Below, in pieces: positions 1 through 10,701 of a stretch of DNA of 64,000 bases (its first letter is position 1; each line of letters begins with the position of its first letter). The stretch is taken from contig CM074695.1 of the NCBI GenBank assembly GCA_037367355.1, forward strand, positions 1,116,001 to 1,180,000. The letters are read 5' to 3'. The DNA is from Neoscytalidium dimidiatum (taxonomy: Eukaryota > Ascomycota > Dothideomycetes > Botryosphaeriales > Botryosphaeriaceae). A program made the translations under genes and the position numbers. The notes beneath the pieces are model-generated. The model had not been told where the DNA came from. It worked only from the letters and a program-made list of their open reading frames with translations, and did no database searches.

Positions 1-89
1 TCGGGGAAGGCGTCGTACATGACCACCCTCAAGAAATCCGGCACTTTCACGTACGCCCAGTCGGGGAAGGCGTCGTACATGACCACCCT
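1..89. repeat. 60-base direct repeat at the window edge
   Basis: Bases 1-29 and 61-89 are identical and lie exactly 60 bases apart, inside the PPR-like reading frame. The offset is 20 codons, so the repeat is in frame and the protein reads RVVMYDAFP twice. The second unit is cut by the window edge, so the copy number is unknown. Confidence 0.9.
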
Positions 90-1871
90 GCGCCGGCCGC
101 CGACCCGACCCCCTTCCTGCAGCGGCGAGTCCTGCACGAACCCGAACCCGTTGCCGCGGGCGGTGTACATCTGGCACCAGCGCCGGACGAGCGCGCGGTC
201 GCGCCGGACCGCCGCGACCAGGGCGTTGCGGCGGCCCAGCAGCGCCGACAGCGAGCGGCGCGGCGCGCGGCCGTCGGCGACCTCGCGCTTGGCGCCTTCG
301 AGCGCGCGCACGGCGGCGCGCGCGCGCGCGAGGCCGGCGCGGTACAGCCGCACGCCCTCGCGGATGCGCTGGTCGGCGACGTCGTAGCGCTGGTGCTTGG
401 TGAGGTTGCCGACGCTCAGGTGGAACATCTTCATCGTCGGCCGCACGTTGTACGGCGCGCGCGTGAGCGTCTGCCACAGCTGCTCCGGCGCCGCCAGCGG
501 CAGCTTGGTCGCCGGCCGGTGCGCGCGCTTGAAGCGCCCGGAGCGGATCGCCGACTGCACGTGCGTCCACGTGAAGAGCTCTGACCAGACCTTCATGGGG
601 ATGCGGAGGCCGTACGCCGTGCTGATGAAGTCCGTCAGCCGCAATGCTGTCGGGACCTCAGAATTGGTGCCGAAGGCGTGGGCGACGGCGTAGAGTAGCC
701 GGCCGGTCGGCCTGAGCGGTGCCGATGGGCCAAAGCGCTTTGGAGGGGAGCGTTGCTTCCCGGTCATCATCAGTTCTTCCACATGTATGTTCCAGACGCG
801 TCGAAGTGTATCCCTCACTGCCGGAAGGTTTCCTTCGCGCGCAAAGGCTAGGATAAGGTTTCCGATCGTATTTTCGTCTCCGAGATGCGCCTCTTCAAGG
901 ATGTTGTTGAAGAGAGTTTTGACCTGTGTCTCGTAACCACCCAACGAAGGAGCGTAGGATAGCCGTGATACAGGTCTTCTGGCTGAGAGATAGTACTGGT
1001 CAACCCTGAAGCTGAGCGGCTTGGTCCAGTTGTTCCTCAGCCGATCCTGTCGCCTCTCCCAAAGAATTGCATGCATGAATGCGTTGTAGCAATCCGTGTC
1101 CGGTTGGACTCCGTCCTCCCGCATTTTATTCCACAGATCCAGAGCAACAGACTTGTCAGCAACAGACGCAGCGCATCTCAGCATCAGCTTGTAGTCCAGC
1201 AGGCTCAGCGGGACGCTGCTCACGCTCCTCCGTATGGCAACCATTATTTGCAGCGCCTTCATGAGCTGACCCATTGAGGCATCGAGAGAGGGTAAATCGG
1301 AGCCGCGGACCCACCACGAGTGTTCCAGTGCTTCTTGGAGCTCGTGCAGCTGCCGGCTTGAGCTGACGAGGCGGAGCATCTCAGTAAAGGTGACCGGCTG
1401 GATGGAGCTCACGAAGGTGGCATCGTGGGCGCCGGCAATCATGCATTGAATGACATTGTCGACTTCGCGCGTGCGCAATGCCATCCGCAGCCCGTTCACA
1501 TAGTCGATTTTCTTGGTGCTGCGCGTGCGGGGTATGTCTAATGGTGGGCGATCTGGTCGTCTTTGACGGCGCAACAAACGATCTTCTACCTCTGGTCGCG
1601 CATCGTTTTCGGACGCCACAGGTTCGGGGGCGATGTCGGTCCCCCAGACATCGGCGATGGAGGCGGGCGGGTGAACGCCGGAGATGGCGTAGGCGTAGTG
1701 GCGCTGTTGTTGTTGAGCTCCAGGGAGAGAGGTCGCGGCGGGCAAGGAAGGCTCGGGACGGCCGCAGGCAGATCGGGCAGCAGACACAGCTGAAGATGAG
1801 GCATTGACGACGAGCCGGGCTGATAGTAGGCGCGATCGGAGCCCGCTCGCGGCGGTGGCAGCTGGCGTCAT
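1..1871 (-). CDS. PPR-like mitochondrial protein (C-terminus beyond window)
   Basis: One uninterrupted frame runs from an ATG at 1871 down to the left edge (623 codons, last full codon at 3-5) without a stop, so the gene is 3'-truncated by the window. The frame upstream of the ATG is closed by a stop. The N-terminus (MTPAATAASGLRSRLLSARL) is rich in Arg, Ser and Ala and lacks acidic residues, as in a mitochondrial targeting peptide. The middle (about residues 140-420) is helical and contains PPR-like stretches such as LWNKMREDGVQPDTDCYNAF and ENTIGNLILAFAREGNLPAV. I infer an organellar RNA-binding factor resembling the fungal ATPase-expression (Aep2/ATP13) group; that narrower assignment is from memory and uncertain. 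Near the edge the protein repeats the residues RVVMYDAFP 20 residues apart. Confidence 0.75.
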   Translation of the reverse strand, partial: MTPAATAASGLRSRLLSARLVVNASSSAVSAARSACGRPEPSLPAATSLPGAQQQQRHYAYAISGVHPPASIADVWGTDIAPEPVASENDARPEVEDRLLRRQRRPDRPPLDIPRTRSTKKIDYVNGLRMALRTREVDNVIQCMIAGAHDATFVSSIQPVTFTEMLRLVSSSRQLHELQEALEHSWWVRGSDLPSLDASMGQLMKALQIMVAIRRSVSSVPLSLLDYKLMLRCAASVADKSVALDLWNKMREDGVQPDTDCYNAFMHAILWERRQDRLRNNWTKPLSFRVDQYYLSARRPVSRLSYAPSLGGYETQVKTLFNNILEEAHLGDENTIGNLILAFAREGNLPAVRDTLRRVWNIHVEELMMTGKQRSPPKRFGPSAPLRPTGRLLYAVAHAFGTNSEVPTALRLTDFISTAYGLRIPMKVWSELFTWTHVQSAIRSGRFKRAHRPATKLPLAAPEQLWQTLTRAPYNVRPTMKMFHLSVGNLTKHQRYDVADQRIREGVRLYRAGLARARAAVRALEGAKREVADGRAPRRSLSALLGRRNALVAAVRRDRALVRRWCQMYTARGNGFGFVQDSPLQEGGRVGGRRRVVMYDAFPDWAYVKVPDFLRVVMYDAFP

Positions 1872-3938
1872 TGCTCGAGGTCGTTATCGTGAGGTCCACA
1901 ATTGCACCGCGCGTGTCCGAAAGCCTCACGGCTCATCCCGGTCTCAAAATGCTTGGCACATTTGCTGTCTTTGCAACAGCAACGCACGTGGTGTCGTGGA
2001 GGAACCCGACAGGCTCCATCCAACAACGACTGCCATGATCTCTTAGCTCGCCTACAAGAATGTGGTATTTATCCAGTTGATGCAGTAACCTTTGTTCAAT
2101 AGATGTGGACTCTGCTCGAAGCTATTCACGTGATCACTTATACACCCGCTCTATCCGATACAGTTTTTCTCGGAAAGCCCTTATCAATGACTTATTCTCA
2201 GAAAGTGAATGCTCAAGCGGGAATGTAACCTTGCATCAGTACGCAGGTTTGGCAGATGTAACGTGGTAACAATATCTCGAAACGGTAACACCAGCTTTTC
2301 GCCCAACAGCATGCACTATTCCCTTGGCTTTCCTCTGCCGCTCCAACCTATATTGAGACTCGGATTACTGCACAGAAGGTGACAATCTGATTCCGTTCTT
2401 CGAGGATAGCAAGGATGAACTAATCCACGCACTTGGTCGAAAGTCACTAGTGTCATGATGCAACTTGGAAGGAGAAATAGAAGGATGTTTGTATGCATGC
2501 GCCTTCCAATCTCTGGGGAAGCCAACCGTCGATCATGACGTTAGTTGCGGCGGAAACCGGAAAAGATGGCGCTGTTTGACCCCTGGTCAGCTCTTCTCCC
2601 TTTCTTGGTTTCTTATTCATTACAACTGAGAATTTTTTGATTGAAACCAAAACCAAGAAGTTGGTAACGCCAGTGTCGCATACAGCCTTCGCTAGGCCCA
2701 CCATTTCTTACGAATTGGATTCATATCGTGTATTCGGACCGGGCCGCGCACGAAGTGTCCATGCAGACTTCGCTCAAGCTGTTGGGCCAACTTCACGGAA
2801 GTCTCGACCTGAAACAGAGCCCTACGACAGTCTCGCGTGCAAATATCGCCCGAACTCCTGCCATGAAGAATCGCGTGTCACCTCCACGCAAGTTGTTTCT
2901 GAGTGACTAGTCTGCATTGCGTTACGTGCGCACCTCGGAAGCTCTCCAAAAAGTGACTTTAGCATACATCAGAGCTAATTTAGGGATGCTTCAAACCTGG
3001 TGGAACTGCCTGATTGCCGATTTCCGAGCTTCTTTAGGAATCTGCAAAACGTAGAGCCATGCTCCCGAAGGGTGGCCATTACCTGCATGCAGCTGTTTTC
3101 TATTCCTTGATTTTTCTTTTTTTTTTTTCTCTTTTACACAAAACAGCGTCTAAATGATTGCTTTCACGGAGACGCGAAACTTCATCGAGCGCCTTTGAGT
3201 TGAGCAACATTAACGTTTACAGCGCCATTGACATCCGACACAATGCTGTTCCTTCAAGGTTCTATAGGCTACTAACATGATTCTTTGAGATCCTGAATTG
3301 AGCTCCTCACTGTTACGCAGACCTCTCAACTTGCAATACTGGGCTTATCACCTCTTATCTTGGGAATCTCCCGTAGGCCCTTGCGTCCTCGAGAACGGTG
3401 ATCTTTACTTGAGTCTCGAAATTGATCTACATTCCCTGCATATTTCCAAGGATCGACCGATCGTGGATTGTAGTGTGCTAAAAACCATTGGGGTGCCGGC
3501 TGGTTGGGTATCCAGCTTCGGAAAGTCCGTGCTCATAGTATTAGCGGTGTTGAGCCATTGGATTCCAGTGCTAGAACATTTTCAGTACCCAGAAAGACGG
3601 TGCATCGATGCTAAGCCTCCTCATGGCCAGATCCAATATCTCAATAGTGTTCTAGAACACAACCGCCCACTCAGTGATTGCCTCCTTGAAGCCACCGCAG
3701 TCATCTGTCGCGAGCCCGGAGTTGAGTTTTCCTTGGCCATCAACTTGGCATCGCAGCTAGCCAGTAAAGTCCGAAGGTCGAGATTCAAGTCTGATGAGAG
3801 CAAGACCTTGGCTGCCATCTTTGCTGGATATATAAGCTTTTGGACGTACCCTTCGATTCTCTAGAAACAGTAGACGCTGGGCATCCTACAATCAGCACGA
3901 TCAACAGATTACTTGAAATCCCTCTCTACTTTATCACG
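1872..3938. other. Intergenic, AT-rich
   Basis: This stretch separates the divergent PPR-like and secreted-protein genes. Frames are short and lack plausible starts. A T-rich tract lies at about 3112-3132. An open frame at 3298-3864 starts with TTG, shows no recognisable domain and overlaps the probable promoter of the next gene. I see no supportable gene. Confidence 0.6.
3829..3835 (+). promoter_or_regulatory. Candidate TATA box
   Basis: A TATATAA sequence lies about 105 bases before the ATG (3939) of the secreted six-cysteine protein. It is a plausible core promoter element, judged by position and sequence only. Confidence 0.5.
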
Positions 3939-4490
3939 ATGAAATCTATGTTCCATATCTTTCTTCCGCTCGCCTTAGCTGTTTTTTCTACAGCCTCACC
4001 GGCTGGCAGCAAGCCATGGAAGGCATTCAAACTCCCGCGCGACTTCACCACAACCGGTATGCCATCCGCCCGAAGATTCCAAAGAAGCTACACGGCTATT
4101 GACTCTGTACACAGAGAGCCTCAATGTTCCGACCCCCGCTGCAATCGTGGCTAAAGCAGAGACACCCTCTGCTTCCGAATCAATTTTCCTTGTGGAATTC
4201 TCGCCGGGCCCCTCCGATTCTCCAGCGATACCAGGGTTCGCATGCCCCAAAATGTTGTGTCCGGATTATATAAATGAGTGCGGTATCAGATACGGAGGGT
4301 GAGTTCCCTACTGCCATTTGACATCTTTCAGAAACTGAGGCGCTTGAGCAAGCCCGTAAACAATACATACTGAATACATTTTTGCAGATGCTACGACCTA
4401 TGCAAAGGCCATGTTGAATTCACTAAGCCCCCCTGTCCGCCAGGTAGGGCTACACCTGGTCTTGTACCATCACCATCCTCGATGGCATGA
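3939..4490 (+). CDS. Small secreted six-cysteine protein
   Basis: Three exons fit: 3939-4056, 4115-4298 and 4388-4490, giving 134 residues. Introns are 58 bases (gtatgc...acacag, with a TTGAC branch-like site) and 89 bases (gtgagt...ttgcag). The protein starts with a clear signal peptide (MKSMFHIFLPLALAVFSTAS). A Ser/Pro/Thr-rich linker follows, then a C-terminal cysteine module with Cys at 83, 88, 95, 102, 106 and 117 (spacing x4, x6, x6, x3, x10). The core reads CPDYINECGIRYGGCYDLC, which resembles a recurrent module in fungal secreted proteins of unknown function. Splicing both introns restores one frame across all six cysteines, which supports the model. A third intron at 4444-4567 could replace the last residues with a longer tail ending at 4774. 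The role is unknown; an effector or apoplastic function is only inference. Confidence 0.72.
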
Positions 4491-4983
4491 GTGGATCGCC
4501 AAAGTACGTTATTGACATCTTCTTTCGCGATCTCAAACCCTACACGGCCCGCTTGAACTCTCACGCAGTATGTTCCTGGTGCGGAGAGCACTTTGAGAAG
4601 GGAATGAAGTTTGTCCAGAGCAAAATACAGCCGGCCAGGTTACGTGCCGTCCTGCGCCATGTCGAAATGCTTCCAGATGAGTTTTACTCCAAGCGGAATG
4701 ATTCTGGTTTTGTTCAATCATTGAATGATTGTTTCGTTGCCTTTTGGGCTCCTTACAAAGCTCTGTTGCACTGAAAGAGCGTGAGACACGATTTGTAAAG
4801 TCGTACAACGCGAGTACTTCTTATCTAAGTATACTCATGTACCAAGCTACCTCCTGACTGGAGTAACGCGTAGCTTTTACTAGTGTTGATCAAAGATTCG
4901 TTCTCCTGATCCCCGTTCGGAATTACTCAGCAGGTCGCTGTTCGCTTGAACGGATAATCCTGATTAGATTCATTCGCTACACT
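4491..4983. other. Intergenic; alternative 3' exon of secreted gene
   Basis: An open + strand frame continues to 4774 and contains a CSWCGEHF segment. It could be a fourth exon of the preceding gene if 4444-4567 is spliced (GT...acgcag), but the six-cysteine module is already complete without it. The remainder up to 4983 is AT-rich with no gene visible. Confidence 0.45.
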
Positions 4984-6243
4984 TTAAAGGGCTGGGTTTC
5001 GACCAACCGTCAGGTACATAGGCGTGAATAACTTTTTGCGACCGGCGGCTACAATGCTCTTCGAGGCTGTTGCAAGGGGATCGGCCGTCTTCTGGGTGCC
5101 TTTCGATACCCGGCCAATAGACTCTAAGATGCCGAAGAATCTGTGAGCCATACCGATACCAAGCCAGTGAAGTCTAAAGATGATGGTGACTTCCGACAAA
5201 GAGCCCATTATTCCGAAGTCACCGCTCAAAGGCCAGTACCACGGCCTTTTATCCTCGTTATTAGCGAGATCTCTGGCCACTTTCAATCCGAATCCGGCCT
5301 TTCTCATAGCCGCCAGGGCGACCTCAACCTTCTCCATGTTTGCAATACGGTCACCCTTCTCGATAGCCAGACGATGCTCGCGATGCCGTATATTATCATT
5401 GTCGTATTCATTCGTCATAAGCCACTCATAAACCTCGAAGACACAACCGGGCTTGAGGACACAGAAGATCTCAGAGTATATGCCCTCCATCGAAGGAGCG
5501 TGGGCAGTGGCCTCGAAGGCCTAGACCGCATCGAATGAGTTCTCGGGGAACGGCATTTGCTACATACGCAGCAGTCAGTATTGGAGTTCAGTAAATGCGA
5601 CGGGCTGTTTACCATGAAGTCACTCTTCACAAAGCTCAGCTTTCCCGCTAGGCATTCCATCTGGGCGTAACAAGTGACACGGACAATTTGATAGTCGTTG
5701 TTGTTGAGGCCGACAATAGTGGCACCAGTAAAACTGCAAATCTCCCTCGCCGGGCCGCCGATACCGCACCCGACATCTAGCACCGTCATATTCTCACGAA
5801 TTCCCATGGTATGAGCAAGGTAGTGTTCGTGGCGCGCAACGGCCTGTGCAAACGGTTCGCTATTCGCGAAGCGGCAGAAGTGGAAGGGCTGGCACCATCC
5901 GTACTCGTAAAGATCGGTTGCCAAGTTGTAATAGCTAGAGTACAGGTAGCACATCGTTGGAGGATAGTAGTGACAGCTGAGGGGCTTACTAGTTAGTGAG
6001 GCTGGCATATTCCTTCCTGCGCGCCTCGCGCGTTTCGGTCGTCTCATCACCGGCCTTCTTGTTGTTCCAAGGCTTGAAGTATTCATCCACGGCAACATCC
6101 TGAGCCTCCGCGTTCTTGTTCATCATAGCCCAGGTTCCACCTCGCATCCGGCTGGAGCTGCCATGAAGAGCATTTGCAAAGGCTCTATCATGATCTTTGT
6201 CTTCGGCTTGAAGGGCGTATGATGCCATGGCAGGTGAGAGCAA
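4984..6243 (-). pseudogene. Sterol 24-C-methyltransferase (Erg6-type) pseudogene
   Basis: Three exons are recognisable: 6243-5990, 5934-5613 and 5559-4984. Introns are 55 bases (gtaagc...tctag) and 53 bases (gtaaac...tgtag). The translation follows Erg6, which methylates C24 of the sterol side chain using S-adenosylmethionine. Exon 2 has YYYNLATDLYEYGW, HFCRFA and ARHEHYLAH, then the SAM motif LDVGCGIGGPAREI and GLNNNDYQI. Exon 3 has EGIYSEIF, LKPG, YEWLMT, KTADPLA and KLFTPMYLTVGR. In exon 3, where the family has Tyr (DAV-Y-A), the codon is TAG (plus-strand 5521-5523), so translation would stop before the C-terminal half. Many otherwise conserved positions also differ. The change from a Tyr codon to TAG is a transversion, so it is not a RIP-type C-to-T event. 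It is most likely a decaying paralogue; the functional ERG6 should lie elsewhere. Confidence 0.85.
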
Positions 6244-7878
6244 GGTGATGATGGCGCTGCGTCTATGAATGAGAGTGAACGGGTTCTTGTACTGTTCTGA
6301 CAGGTAGGAGACTTCTGGCCGAACTTCGAAAAGGGGGCAGAAACTCTGGAACTAATCGACTGAGAATGACCCCGGTTTAATAGCCCCGAAGTTCAGGCAG
6401 TAGGAGGACAAATGCGAGCCGAAAACTGATAAACTATGCAGGTAATTTTTCTCTTCCGTAGGATTCAGTACGGCTATTGGATATCACGAAGCAGATTCAG
6501 ATGATAGCAGTTGTGATAAAAACGGAGGAACGGCACATAGAAGTTGAATATAAACCAAATGTCGCGATTGGCTATAAAGGCCTATTTTTACTGTGATTGA
6601 ATGTGACCTGTATACAAGATAGATCAGTCGGACTCTTATGGATCGTAAGGCATCTCCAGTGACTACACGGTGATTATTTAAAGAGTCACTTAGGTTGGAT
6701 AGTCCACTGCCTAACAGCGTAGCAGGATCAGGCCACAATATTGGAGAAAGATCCTTTTTACCTAAAATGTCTGCGTTGCCTATGAAGCTTTCGCGTCGTT
6801 CACTTCCTACCACGCTGGAGGTCAGGTCCGTACTACAGTAACTGGCAAACAAAAATAATGCTGCGGTTTCGCCAAGTTGGGCAACGCTCAGCCAAATATA
6901 CGTGTCGGCAATCGGGTCTGCACGGGCCAATCTGGCGGCCGCCAATCGGCGGCTAATTAGTTGAAAAATGCTGTTGATTGGAAGAACAACGCGCAGGCTG
7001 GGAAGAGACAAATCATCCTTTACATGCAGGGTACAGCTAGGAATTCGAGAAACCCTTGGATGTCCCCAGTCACAATAAATGCACCGACAACTTACTTCCC
7101 TACCGCGGTATATGTTCTCCTAATCCAGCCAACCAAGGATAATGTGACTACTCGGACTCAACTTAGAAGCTGAGACAATCGAATAACTAGTGATTGAGGT
7201 CGTTAGCATCATAGAAGACATCGGATCTACGAATATCTCTGTTATTCACTTTTCTGAGCAGCATAGAGACATTTTCCAATAAGTATCAACCTTAACACTT
7301 CGTCGGGTTAACCGATATTTTCGCTGGTGTTTTAGCGTAAGCTAAAGTTTACCGTCTCGATAACGCATGAGAAATCATAATTCTTTGCCGCATATGCTTG
7401 TATCCAAACAATTGCAGATTCGTATTGATCAAAATAGTATGTTAGCATCTACAGACAAAAGCTCGCACTTGCTTGGTTCCAAGAAAATAGTGGTCTTTAG
7501 CAGCCACATTGCACGACTCAGTACGACTCCGCAGTAATTTTTTTTTTTTACATTATAGATTCACTCATGATGTTCGATGCCAAAATACGGAGACCCGTAT
7601 TCATCAGCTGATTCCCTAATTTTAACAATGTCATTCTTCCAATCTTTATTGTACTGTCCGCTTTGTTGTTGAACATGCAGACAAAGAATGTTCTAAGACA
7701 AACCTGTTAAACAACGCAGCACCATCTTCCTCAAATGCATATTCAGAATGCTCCCCGGTATTGAGCCAGGCAGTAGTGTTTCTACATTAAGTTTCCAAAA
7801 GGCGTCCGATTACATTACCGCATTTGAACTCGAGAAACTTGACCTATTTATAGGTTAGCAACATCGATCTGACCAGCC
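6244..7878. other. Intergenic, AT-rich
   Basis: Both strands are AT-rich and stop-dense. A 175-codon minus frame (6484-7011) has no recognisable domain and looks like chance. A short T tract occurs near 7540. No gene or RNA is supported. Confidence 0.55.
7845..7853 (+). promoter_or_regulatory. Candidate TATA-like element
   Basis: The sequence TATTTATAG lies about 26 bases before the amidoligase ATG at 7879. It is a plausible core promoter element, although unusually close to the start codon. Confidence 0.35.
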
Positions 7879-9222
7879 ATGCAATCGTCTGAGACACAAC
7901 AGGTAGGTGCACTTCCCCCTTGTCAAGAGATTGACGATCTAACCCTAGGGGTAGAGCTGGAATTCCTCCTAATCGGACACCGTCTCGAAATTGCGGCCCT
8001 GCTCGACGAGAATCCAGATCACGTCGACGATGGCTCCAACCTTTTCGCCTTCAGGCTCATCCATCAAGCTCTCACCAAAGATGAGACAATCCAGGTGTAC
8101 GACTCGGACCGCCCTCTCTCCCTTTGGGGCCACGAGCAGCCTACTAATGCTGAGGCCTACAGGAAGTGGGGTTTAGCAGTAGATGTCACTGTACGGCCGA
8201 CCGACGAGGAAGAGAGCCTCATCCCTGCCGATTACATGGTCGGCTGTGTCGAGCTCAAGAGCCCGATCTACTCCATGCAGCACGACAACCCCAAGGACAA
8301 GATAACCCGCGTCCTGCGCACCCTGCACTCGCACCTCAACTCCGGCGCCGCCGGCGCCTCCACCATCCGCCTCCTGACAAACGAGACCTGCGGCCTGCAC
8401 GTCCACGTCGGCAAGAGCGCGGACGGCACGCGCGTCTTCTCGCTCCCGACGCTCAAGCGCTTCTACACGCTCGCGACCGGCTTCGAGCGGCTGCTCGACC
8501 AGCTCCACTCGGCCGACCGCATCCTCTCCGTGCTCGACGACCTGCGCCTGCCCCGGCCCGCCTGCTCGCCGCCCTCCGCCCGCTTCCTCGGCGACCCGCC
8601 CTTCCGCCGCGTGCGCGCCGGCGGCCCGCTGGCCTGGTGCCGCGCCGTCGACGCCGGCACGCGCTCCGAGCGCGACATGGCCCGCTGGACCGCCTTCAAC
8701 AGGTTCGTCGCCTACAACCTCAATAACCTGACCCCGCGCTGTGCCGACGCGTTCGCCGGCCCGACGGCGAATGCCCCGCGCAACCCCTTTCGCAAGTGGA
8801 CGCTGGAGTTCCGCCAGCACCGCGGCACGCTCGACGCGGGCGAGGTCGTCGCCTGGATCGATGTCGTCGTGGCGCTGATGAGGTTCGCGGAGCGCGCGGG
8901 CGCCGAGGCCGTGTCCGTTCTGCTGAGCGGCCGCGTTGAGGATCCCGGGTTTGGCCCGCTGGATTTGCTGAAGGCTGTTGACGTGCCGGCGGAGACGGTG
9001 GAGTTCTATGATAAGCTAATGAGGGGTGTGTTGGACTCGCCGCCTGTCTTACAGAATGAGGCCGAGCTGAATGCGCTGTTGGAGCATAACTACGCGGTGG
9101 TTGCGCATGCGCGGAGCCCGCAGGTGGTCCGAAATGCTGTGGGGCAGAAGCTAAGGGATGGGCATTACGGTAATTTTGAGGAGAGCGTCTTGAAGGCGCT
9201 TGTGGAGGCGGTGGAAAAGTAA
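7879..9222 (+). CDS. Putative amidoligase
   Basis: A single-exon frame of 447 residues. It carries the signature blocks of the amidoligase (Amidoligase_2) family within the glutamine synthetase-like carboxylate-amine ligase fold: GVELEFLL (24-31), DVTVRP (102-107), GCVELKSPI (122-130), CGLHVHVG (171-178) and TLEFRQHRGTLDAGEVVAWI (308-327). The acidic and His residues in these blocks are the expected metal/nucleotide ligands. Family members are predicted to form amide bonds using ATP; the substrate in fungi is not known to me. No signal peptide is seen, so a cytosolic location is inferred. The central part (about 8300-8850) is much more GC-rich than the first 350 and last 250 bases. A convergent secreted protease follows. 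Confidence 0.85.
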   Translation: MQSSETQQVGALPPCQEIDDLTLGVELEFLLIGHRLEIAALLDENPDHVDDGSNLFAFRLIHQALTKDETIQVYDSDRPLSLWGHEQPTNAEAYRKWGLAVDVTVRPTDEEESLIPADYMVGCVELKSPIYSMQHDNPKDKITRVLRTLHSHLNSGAAGASTIRLLTNETCGLHVHVGKSADGTRVFSLPTLKRFYTLATGFERLLDQLHSADRILSVLDDLRLPRPACSPPSARFLGDPPFRRVRAGGPLAWCRAVDAGTRSERDMARWTAFNRFVAYNLNNLTPRCADAFAGPTANAPRNPFRKWTLEFRQHRGTLDAGEVVAWIDVVVALMRFAERAGAEAVSVLLSGRVEDPGFGPLDLLKAVDVPAETVEFYDKLMRGVLDSPPVLQNEAELNALLEHNYAVVAHARSPQVVRNAVGQKLRDGHYGNFEESVLKALVEAVEK

Positions 9223-9711
9223 CAGCTGAATGAGACTGTCCGTGGGAAGCTAGCGAGGAACCTGAATGAATCGTTCACTTTCTTTTCTATCGACAGTTCG
9301 CGATTGCTCGCTGTTCTCCCACCTGTTTATTGTATTGTTAATAGCTGCAATATTAAAAGATTTCGCATCAGAATAAACGTTTCGTGAAAACCTGTGAGAA
9401 CCGAGAAAGGGGTTTTGAATGACCGTAAACTATGCTAACTGGATCAATTTTATCTGCAAGCCGGCAACTGTATAGGTGCCAACTGTATCACAGAAGAGAT
9501 CCGTATGCCAACTTATCCAGAACTGTCCGTACTTACCGGAACAATTCTGGTGTAATGGGTCGGGAGAGCTATTTAGCATCTGGGGTCATCTGGGGGTGGT
9601 TCACCGGCTTCATTTTCTTGCAGTAGCATTCTCACAAATTCAAAGCTCAGTTTATAAAAGACACAGTTATGTTACTTGTAGAAGTACGTTAATCGATATG
9701 ACGCTAAATTA
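9223..9711. other. Convergent intergenic spacer
   Basis: AT-rich spacer between the 3' ends of the amidoligase (+) and the metalloprotease (-). Short frames only; no gene seen. It should hold both transcript ends. Confidence 0.6.
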
Positions 9712-10701
9712 CTACTTCCCTTGCCTTAGAGAGTAGAAAATCTCGAACATCCGTTCCTCCTGTTCGGGCGTGAACTCGGTTTTGCTAGGGGACAGTTAGC
9801 CACAAAATAGAGCTACGCTCTGATCAGTCTTCACCACTCACCACTCATCCGAAGCGTAATCCATATAGTTATGAATCGGATCCACCCCGGGCTCATCTGG
9901 GCAGGAGTCCTTCGGCGGATCCACAGGACATCCCTGTGTCGCAGTGCTCTGCGTCGGAGTATCAGAAATCAAGTCTCCCTCGCCTGCGCATTCGAAACCG
10001 TCAAATGTGTGAAAGAGGCCAAACCAATGCCCAACCTCGTGCGTGGCCATCTTCCCCGCGTTATCGAGGTTTTCGAAACCACCACCAGGACCACCCGGCA
10101 GCGTGTCAGGGTTGACATGGCACCCGTCCAGGACGTAGTATGAAGTGCCATTAATGTTGTCGTTGATGGGATCCGCAACGGGGAAGTTACACCACCCTGT
10201 GATGCCGTTGGGCACGCCAGCCATGCCGGTCTGGAAGAATATGTTGAGTTCGTCATAGCCTCCTCTGCGGAGAGAGCGGCTCATCTCCGGGTGTTGGATG
10301 ACGGCAGCCCAATCATCGTTCACGGTGAAAGTGGTTTCAAGAAGATCGAACGAGATATTGTGAGGTGCGTACGTCTCTTGAAGCACGGCCAGCTGGTAAC
10401 TGAAGTAAGCAACCATAACGCCAATGAAAAAAATTACGGAAATTGTGAGCACCTGATCTACGAGCATCTTACTCGTAACTGATCCATTTCTGTCCTGGCT
10501 TTCCACCACGTGGAAATACGTGGGGATCACTAAGCCGTCGCGTTGTTGACGGGGTCTCATGAGGCTTTTGCCACGCCATTGTTGTTCCCTGGCGATTTCC
10601 AACACAGCACTGCTGGGCTCGCTTGTCCCACACTTCTGTGGGCTTTGCGCATTGGCGCCGACGAGCGCGAGAAGGAAAAACAGCCCTCTGCCTAAGAGCA
10701 T
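9712..10701 (-). CDS. Secreted M43-type metalloprotease
   Basis: Three exons: 10701-10453, 10392-9842 and 9784-9712, giving 290 residues. The first intron is 60 bases (gtgctc...taccag), so the frame stays open through it; removing it joins KMLVDQ to LAVLQETYAP, as the family expects. The second intron is 57 bases (gtgagt...ccctag, with a CTAAC branch site). A signal peptide (MLLGRGLFFLLALVGANA) leads, and the zinc site HEVGHWFGLFH lies at about residues 201-211. The Met-turn region NYMDYASDEC and the C-terminal TPEQEERM follow. This matches pappalysin-family (MEROPS M43) extracellular metalloproteases such as fungal MEP1. Length is normal and all catalytic residues are present, so it is probably active outside the cell. 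Confidence 0.9.

Noticed and set aside
3298..3864. 188-codon plus-strand frame
   Set aside because: Starts with TTG, has no recognisable domain and runs into the TATA region of the secreted-protein gene. Its composition is not clearly abnormal, so a missed exon cannot be fully excluded.
6484..7011. 175-codon minus-strand frame
   Set aside because: No domain, no splice partners and irregular hydrophobicity; probably chance in AT-rich DNA.
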